A DNA stretch of 64,000 bases. It comes from Adiantum capillus-veneris (taxonomy: Eukaryota; Streptophyta; Polypodiopsida; Polypodiales; Pteridaceae). A program made the translations under genes and the position numbers. Under the pieces are notes generated by a model, which was given only the letters and a program-made list of their open reading frames with translations, searched no databases and had not been told where the DNA came from. The stretch lies in contig CM043958.1 in NCBI GenBank assembly GCA_014529385.2, positions 125,461,817-125,525,816 on the forward strand. The letters are read 5' to 3'. This document shows, piece by piece, positions 57,201-64,000 of the stretch (within the stretch, counting starts at the first letter, position 1; each line of letters begins with the position of its first letter).

Positions 57201-59790
57201 AAAAAGTTTTCTCCCTCAAGGCTTGAAAAATCACTTGGAGATGTTGCTTATGTTCCTCCAAAGACTTGGAGTAGATGATGATATCATCAAAGAACACTCC
57301 AGTGAATTTATTATATGGTCTAAAAATTTTCTCCATGAGACGATTGAAAGTAGCTGGTGCATTAGTCAAGCCAAAAGTCATGACTAGATATTCATAAAGA
57401 CCAAATGTTGTGCGAAACGCGGTCTTTAGGATATCTTCATCCACTATCCTTATTTGATGATAGCCACTCTTAAGGTCAATCCTACTGAAGTAGGTAGAGC
57501 CTTGTAGCTTATCAAATAGATCTTCTACCCGAGGCACGGGAAATCTGTTTTTGATAGTGATATGGTTTAGTGCTCGATAGTCCACACACATATGGTATGT
57601 ACCATCTTTCTTTTGCACTAAAAGGAATGGAGAACAAAAGGGAGAGGAACTAGGCCTCACCATCCCTTTGTCTACCAATTCCTGTACTTGCCTCATAATC
57701 TCCTCTTGTTGAGCTTGTGAGACTTGATAAGAAGGTTTGTTAGGCGGTGAGCTTCCTGGAAGGAGCTCAATACGATGGTCATCATCCCCTCGTTTTGGAG
57801 GTAGGTCCATAGGGATATCATCGATGAACACATCTTGGAATCCTTTTAGAAAAGTAGACAAGTCTAACTCTTCTTGATTCCTATCATTTTCATTTGATGA
57901 AACATTATTAGCTTTTAGAGACTCTTTGACATAAATCATGTACGTAGAAACTGAGCTCTTCATTGATTTATCAAAAGAAAGAGGATTTACAAGTGGAATA
58001 GTACGACCACGCTCACTAGCATCTATATACATGTTCTTTCCCCTGTAGGTGAAGTAAATTCTCCTTTTAGGGAACTTCATGTTGGAAGCCATGCGATCAA
58101 ACCATGGTGCCCCTAGGATAACATCCTGATGTTGGAGAGGAGAGATGAAGAAGGCTTCTTTGTCGACATAGCTTTGGACATGAAGCCTCAACTTCCCAAT
58201 CAAGGGAGTAATGGAGGCTTGTTGTCCCTTGAAAGCTGCATTAGCTGTTACTATATCTCCCATATCAAAAGCTTGAATGCCCAACTTGGTGGCCAACTCT
58301 ATTGATATGAAGTTGAGAGTAGAGCCTGGGTCAAACAAGATGGAGGCATCATGCTCTCTTACCTTTCCCCACGCATAGGAAAGTGATGATCCTTTGCAAT
58401 GAGCATCCTCTTTTGGAGCTTCAATGGTGGAAGCCCTAGGAGTCTCATTGCGAGTATTCTTCTTGGGGCAAGAACAATAGCCATGTCCTTGCTCCCCACA
58501 CTTGAAACACTTATGGTCCTTGCGAAAAGCTTCAAGCTCTTCAGAAGAGAGTTTGTTTTTACCTTTGTAAACTCCCTTCTCTTTGGACCGATTGTTGTTG
58601 TTGGAAGTGCCTTGGGAATTATTTTGAGCATTGGATTTCCCCTTTGCATCATTTTTATCTTTGTTTTCCATGGTCTTGACATTACGTCTAGCCCCTTGAT
58701 GGAAAGTGATGCGTGAAGCAACCATGGTGTGGTGGATTACTTCGGTAATAGTACCGGGCTGTTGAGAGTTGATGTATTCGGCCATCTCTTCAGGTAATCC
58801 CGCACAAAATTGCTGTCTTTGCTCGGCAAAGTCTATCTTTTGAAAGACAGTAGCTTTGAGATGTAAATCCCAAAACTTGTCTACATACTTGTTGATAGAC
58901 TCATGAGAGAGAAGCTTCAAGCCACGCCATTCGGTAAGAACTTTATCTTTAGTATCACTTGGAAGAAATTGCTTCATGATGGAAACTCGTAGAGTTTTCC
59001 ATGTCTTTGGGGCTTCTCCATTGCCACGAAGGCTAGCCCACCATTGACAAGATGATTTTTGTAAGTGCATAGCTACATGGCGTAGCTTGGAGGACTCTGT
59101 GAATCCCTCGTCCCCAAAGGCCGCATCAAATTGCTGGATGAAGGCCAACACTTTGTCGGTAGCACCAAAGGTGCCATCATAGGTGAGAAAAGAGATACTC
59201 TTTCCTCCCTCCTTGAACTTCTTTATCTTTTGTGACCTTCGCCATGCAGGAAATGATTTGCGATGTCCTCCCCTCTTGTATTCTCTAGGAGAATAGACAT
59301 AACTTTCATCGGAAGAGGAGGAAGGTGAAGAAGAAGGAGAAGAGGGTGACCTCTTCCTAGCCCTTTTCTTCCTTTGTTTCCTCTCTTTCCTTTCAGAGTG
59401 ATGAGGAGAAGGACTATGGGTTGCTCTTTTCCTCTTGGGAGTAGTAGGCGATCCTCTAGACCGCCGTCTTCATGGAGCCACATCTTCAGAAGAACTTAGA
59501 CTTTCATTGCTTTCTTTCTCTTTGGATTCCTCCTCTCGAATGGGAGAGAGTCTTCTTTTGGAGGTCTCTTCCAGAGGCCTCCTAAGCTCTCTCTCCTCTC
59601 GGAGAGGAAGGGAAATTCCATAAGCACGAAGTTGTTGAGTAACTTCGGCTTTCAAAGCAGGGTTTCCCATAGCTTGTTGCAACCTAGTGACGAGATAATT
59701 CACAAACATGGGAGCATTATCATTAGCACCTTCATGTGCAAAATCAAAGCTTTCAATGTTCATTCTACTCTCTTGATTATTGTCAGCCAT
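57181..59790 (-). pseudogene. gag-pol: Element C gag, protease and RT palm
   Basis: Starts MADNNQESRMN at 59790. A single TGA at 59470-59472 lies where B has CGA (MAPRRRR), then the frame is open to 57181: Arg/Ser-rich basic tract, Gag core (FLTYDGTFGATDKVLAFIQQ, LTEWRGLKLLSHESINKYV), knuckle CFKCGEQGHGYCSC, protease ILFDPGSTLNFIS and VILGAPW, RT (VLLVQ-type block, VDYRALN, FSRIDLKSGYHQIRI, VFFDDIIIYS). It ends by frameshift after the catalytic box. One C-to-T change therefore splits the Gag N-terminus from the rest. Confidence 0.92.
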
Positions 59791-60191
59791 GTTAACAAAA
59801 TTTATGTTTATACTTAGTGTATGCTTTGGCAATACAAAACCTTAGTTGCCAATCCTCTTAGCCTTTGAAAATCGGCTCTTAAGTATCTACACTCACGGCT
59901 CAAAGTGGTTAATTATAGAGAGTAGAGGAGTAGGTCTAACATAGCAGAGTTGCCAAGGGCTAGCTCCTTTCGGACTTCTTATGGCTCAATAATGGTAAAG
60001 CCGTAGGCAAGTCTAAAAATACTCCATTATTAAGTTCAAAGCTCCCGAGGTGTGCACCATCCTCCACATAGTAAGCTTAACAAAACCAATATTAGATCCC
60101 AGTTCCACTTACTCTAATATAATTAACAACATCAACCATTTATAGGCTACTTAAGGACCTCTCTTCTTAAGCAAGAAAAGAGAAACCAAAT
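59791..60191 (-). other. Element C leader
   Basis: Untranslated DNA between PBS and gag, diverged from B's leader. No gene seen. Confidence 0.6.
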
Positions 60192-60203
60192 GCTCTGATA
60201 CCA
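60192..60203 (-). other. Primer binding site, element C (tRNA-iMet)
   Basis: Minus strand TGGTATCAGAGC, 1 nt from the LTR. Confidence 0.95.
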
Positions 60204-60204
60204 A

Positions 60205-61848
60205 TGAAATGGAATTTGCCTATTCAATTTGAGAGTAGCGGAATTTAATCAGAGTACTTTCAAGAAATGATTTTGTGAGCATAGCGGGTTGACATAATTG
60301 AAGATAGCAACATAATCATAGCAATGAGTTAACTTGGCATAGACAATACTTTTGCAAGAGAGAGACTTTAGAGAACATGACAACAGTTGAGGACCGGATT
60401 TATGTGGAGCCGGTCCCCCCTCCAATAGGCATTTGTATTATGATTTCTCCCATAAAGAGAGACTTGTTACAATACATTCTTTGTGTTCCTTGTGACCTAG
60501 GTGGAGCAATGAAGATGGAAAGCTTCATGCATCACCATCATAGCATAAACTAAACTTGAAGAAATCTTTAACTATACCAAGCGTCAGTCTCAAGACCTCA
60601 AACACCTTCGAAGGTGGAGAGAGCTAGCAGGGAATGAGGGTAGGGAAGAGGAAGAAGAAACATTTCATACGAGAAAGAGCTAGTTCCTCACTTATCATAA
60701 CTCTTGTGCTAGCATACATAATAGCATAGTAATGAAGAAGAAATAGATGGCAAGCTCAAGCATTGAAGCATGGATCTTGGATGGATTTGCACTCCATAGC
60801 CAAGAGTGTTAGTGTAAGCTCTCAACCTTTACTTGCTTGGGTAAAGAGAGGGAGCTCTTGCACTTTGCATAGTACACAATGAGAGTGTTTGTGAGTGTGT
60901 GTGGGTGAGTATGCCCCCTAAGCACCCCCCTAGCTTGCTTGGGTCGACCCCCCCTTGTAGCTCATTCTTGAAGCTCATTGGACCCCTCCATGCCTAGCCA
61001 ATCACAAGCAGGAGCCATTACAAGCAACAGGGATAGCCTTGGGACAAGTGTCCCCCTTTCCCCTTTGAGAGAGAGGACTTGATAAATTCAAAATCAATTA
61101 CTTAAATATCCTTTATTATCATTGGACCCCTTGGGTGGCCAACCAATAGGTTTCAGGCACACCATGAGGGCAACATGAGGAGGAACTTGACAAGTGTCCT
61201 TGCTGCCTCTTCAAGCTGGGGCTTCCCTTGTGTGTGTGTGTGTGTGTGTTTGTGTGTTCTCTCTCATCCCCCCCTTTTTTAGGCTCACCCCCCTCCTTGT
61301 AGGGATCTTTTTGACTTTGGATGAGCAAGCCCCTTAGTCATCAAGAATGACTAAGCACTTGAAGTAGGGGGTGTTCCCACAAGCATCTCAGGCAAGCTTC
61401 TCAAGGCACTTCAAGCACCTTAATCATGCACCAAGTCAAGCACCTCAAGCATGGAGCCAGTCAAGCACCTCAAGAATCTTAATCAAGCACCTCAAGCATG
61501 ACAAGCACCTCAAGCAGGACAAGCACCTCAAGCACGACAAGCACATCGAGTTTGGGCCGGGTTCCCACCTCAAGCTCAGCCCTAGCTTACCTAAGGTCAA
61601 AGGACTTTTACACATATTATTGGAGGTCTTCAATGAATCTAACCCTAAGGTCTTATGCTCCATTGGTTGGCCTTGCTCTTGATAGACCATCTCCCATTTG
61701 GGCCCCTTTACTATTCGCCCCGTGTTGAGATAGATCTTTAAGCACATATCTATATCTTAACACTTGGTCCCGTTTATTCTCCCACATTAAGTGATCAATT
61801 TAATATGAGAAAATAATTTGGGTTGGTTAGATATTAGATTTTATGACA
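60205..61848 (-). repeat. Element C 5' LTR, 1644 bp
   Basis: Same content as the 3' LTR with scattered substitutions (roughly 2% by eye), a shorter TG run and about 20 bp more of the CAAGCACCTCAAG repeat (61440-61545). Confidence 0.95.
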
Positions 61849-61853
61849 GCTTG
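61849..61853. other. Target site duplication of element C, right
   Basis: GCTTG, as at 52960-52964. Confidence 0.95.
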
Positions 61854-62470
61854 TAATCTCATCAAGAATCATATCGGTGAGGGTAATGGAAAGGGATAGT
61901 TTGAGCATTCAATTTTCGATAGTCCACACAGACTCTGAGTTTCCCATTCTTCTTCGGTACGACCACTATAGGGAATAGCCAATCACCGTTGGTGCCTTCT
62001 ATGATGAATCCAACTTTCAAAAGGTTTTCAGTTTCCTCTTTGACCTTCTTAGCATAGTTCATATTCCTTCTATACCGCTATAGACGTATTGATCTAGCAT
62101 CTGACTTCAGAGGTATTCTGTGCTGACAAACCTCTAGATCTACACCTTTGAAATTAGTATGTTCCCATGCAAATACATCTTTGTATTTTTGGAACATAAG
62201 TCTGGCTTTTTCCTTCATTTCTAGGTTCAGATGCTTATTCACCATTATTAATTGAGGACTTTCTTGAGAACCCAAATTCCACTCTTCAATCTCTTGATCA
62301 TTTTCGAGCATCCAATTTGGGCCACCTCCATTCCTTTTGGATACTGACTCCGCAACATAATCCCTGAACGGATCTGTTAGTTCTGGATTCTCATTCTGAA
62401 CTCTGGTGACCTCTTCAGTGTGCACTAGTGTACTAGAATCTGAATAATCCTGTCAGATGGTTCTTATGGC
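61854..62470 (-). pseudogene. pol: D2 RT fingers and lead-in
   Basis: ENPELTDPFRDYVAESVSKR, YKDVFAWEHTNFKGVDLEVC, then LFPIVVVPKKNGKLRVCVDY, RKLNAQTIPFHYP (62062-61862). One stop/shift near 62065. This includes the part deleted from D1. Confidence 0.9.
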
Positions 62471-63100
62471 CGACCAGTCAACTGAACCGGTCTCTCTTTA
62501 GAATTTAGTTCAATTAATTGATGTGGAAATTTCTTTCTCTGTTTCTGAGCTTGAGCGTTGTCAAATAACACTGCATTTAAGTCGATTTCAACTAACAAAA
62601 AAATGTTCATGGCTGCAAGCATCCGTTCAATCTTCTTAACCCCATATTTTTGGAAAAGTTCCTAAGGTCGAAGTTCTGTCTTCCACCTTCTAGTGTTATT
62701 TGTTTGGAGCTAGATTCTCCTACTGCTTTCTTGAATGGTTATGGTCTGATTCGCATAATCATGAACAGCCTGCGCCTCCCAAAGCCATGGCTGTCCCAAT
62801 AGCATACCATATCCTCCTTGGACATCCAGTACCAAAAATTTGGTTTTGAATTTCTCTTTACCCAACCTAATCTACATATTCTTGATCATACCAGTTGCCT
62901 AAACAACTCTATGATCATCCATTCTAACCTTAAAGGGTGTTGGGTTTAAATCAGTGATACCAAGACTTTGTTGAAGAAGTGCCCCCAGAATATTCACACC
63001 TGCCCCTCATTCCAATATAACACAAGATAGCCGCTCCCATTGTTTCTTGACCTTGTAATTCACCTGGATTACTAGCACCCATCATCTCTAGCAGCCCACA
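62471..63100 (-). pseudogene. D2 protease remnant
   Basis: Reverse complement matches D1 42830-43270 in order (ILRV-like triplet region, IWYAIG/GYAIGTAMALG block) but with several stops and shifts. Confidence 0.6.
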
Positions 63101-64000
63101 AATCAATTGCTCTGGCATTAGCTTCAGCTTTTCTTTACTGTCTGATAAACTTTGCTGCTTTAGGCAAAGTCTTCCTGATATCCTCTAGTTCGACCATCGA
63201 TTTTTGAATTCATTCACAGATTTTGACATGGATCTCTTCTCTCTCCTAGTCAGAGTTATCATCAAAACTCAAGGAGTCAGGAGTATCTTCACATTGCCAA
63301 TCCTCTTTTCTGGTGTCTGTACCGAGCCTTAACTAACACTAAGAAACACATTGTGCTTTCCCCAGGTTCAGTGTTTTCTATTGCAGTCAAATTTGATTTG
63401 ACCTACCCTCCATCATCCACCAGTCCTTGCACTACAGCAACCACGGTCTTAGAGATCCCAGATCGTGATTGATCTAGTTGCCTTTTCTCAAAAGATGGGG
63501 CTAGTACCTTCTAAATTAAAACAAGCATCAAAATTCTCTGGCTATTCTGGTAGCTTCTTAGCTAGATCTTATGTGATCTTAGCTGCCAGTTCTCACTGCT
63601 CTTACCATTCATCAACTACCTTCTCCTTGCCCTTAGCCTTTGAGACTTCTCTTTGCTGAGTCCATTTACTAGTTTCATGAATGACTGGTTACACAAGCTC
63701 GTTTGGGAGTTCTTCAATAATCACCCCTAACTGCGAGTGACTGCCCATACTAGAACTGGTTCTGGTGCTTTTGCCTTAGTAGCCTCAATACTGGGTGCAT
63801 GTGGACATTGAGCTACAAAGTGCCCATATTTCCCACAACTATAGTAGTTAAGACTTCCCTTATGAAAATTTCCACGATCTCAGCCTCGACAAGTACCCCC
63901 TTGGTATCTGTCGCGCCCAGTACCAGTGCCATTCGTACCTAAATTTTTCTCTTTAGGTCCATTGGTCATCTCTACCTTAGCTGATTCGGCATTTGTAAAT
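63101..64000 (-). pseudogene. gag: D2 gag remnant, continues past the window
   Basis: Matches D1 41890-42770 on the minus strand. The knuckle at about 63800-63845 reads YYSCGKYGHFVAQC, with the same Cys-to-Tyr change as D1. The 5' LTR of D2 lies beyond 64000. Confidence 0.8.

Overview
The window is nuclear DNA of a land plant. It is dominated by nested Ty3/gypsy LTR retrotransposons with broken remnants of host-type genes between them, and I see no intact cellular gene. Plant signs are: tRNA-iMet primer sites in two chromodomain-type gypsy elements; a tRNA-Asp-like primer site in an Athila/Tat-branch (OTA) element; a plant-type pentatricopeptide (PPR) relic; and many long GA/CT and CA/TG microsatellites. 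The PPR wording and element mix would suit a fern or other seed-free vascular plant, but that is a weak inference.

Layout. (1) 1-6037: microsatellite-rich DNA with a histone H3 pseudogene (820-1288), a three-exon relic of a Ulp1/C48 cysteine protease (2042-2850) and an unrecognised minus-strand frame (3218-3685). (2) 6038-33792: element A, a very large OTA-type element on the plus strand, about 16 kb without its insert. Its parts are a 5' LTR, a tRNA-Asp-like PBS, a 1.8 kb leader, decayed gag and pol, an unusual second protease-like domain behind integrase, a long 3' untranslated stretch, a 3' ORF and a stump of the 3' LTR. (3) 16968-28370: element B, a minus-strand chromodomain-type element inserted in A's integrase. 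It is arranged as truncated unit - shared LTR - whole unit - LTR, and its LTRs are almost identical. (4) 33793-40027: a foldback repeat, a CT microsatellite, a G-run, a degenerate tandem repeat (36.0-36.9 kb) and a PPR relic. (5) 40028-64000: family D (another OTA-type element) as a plus-strand copy D1 fused head-on to a minus-strand copy D2. D2 is split by element C (52965-61848), an older relative of B with a perfect 5-bp target duplication (GCTTG).

Relations. B sits in A, and C sits in D2. By eye B is the youngest, since its LTRs show only a couple of differences over 1593 bp. C is older (roughly 2% LTR differences, several frameshifts), and A and D are oldest. None of the elements looks autonomous.

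The strongest unexplained signal is a near-palindromic 24-bp, CpG-rich motif (core CGATCGCGATCG). It recurs seven times, only in the untranslated leader and 3' region of element A. Next come two apparent domain duplications in A: a second retropepsin-like domain after integrase, and a doubled integrase zinc-binding module.
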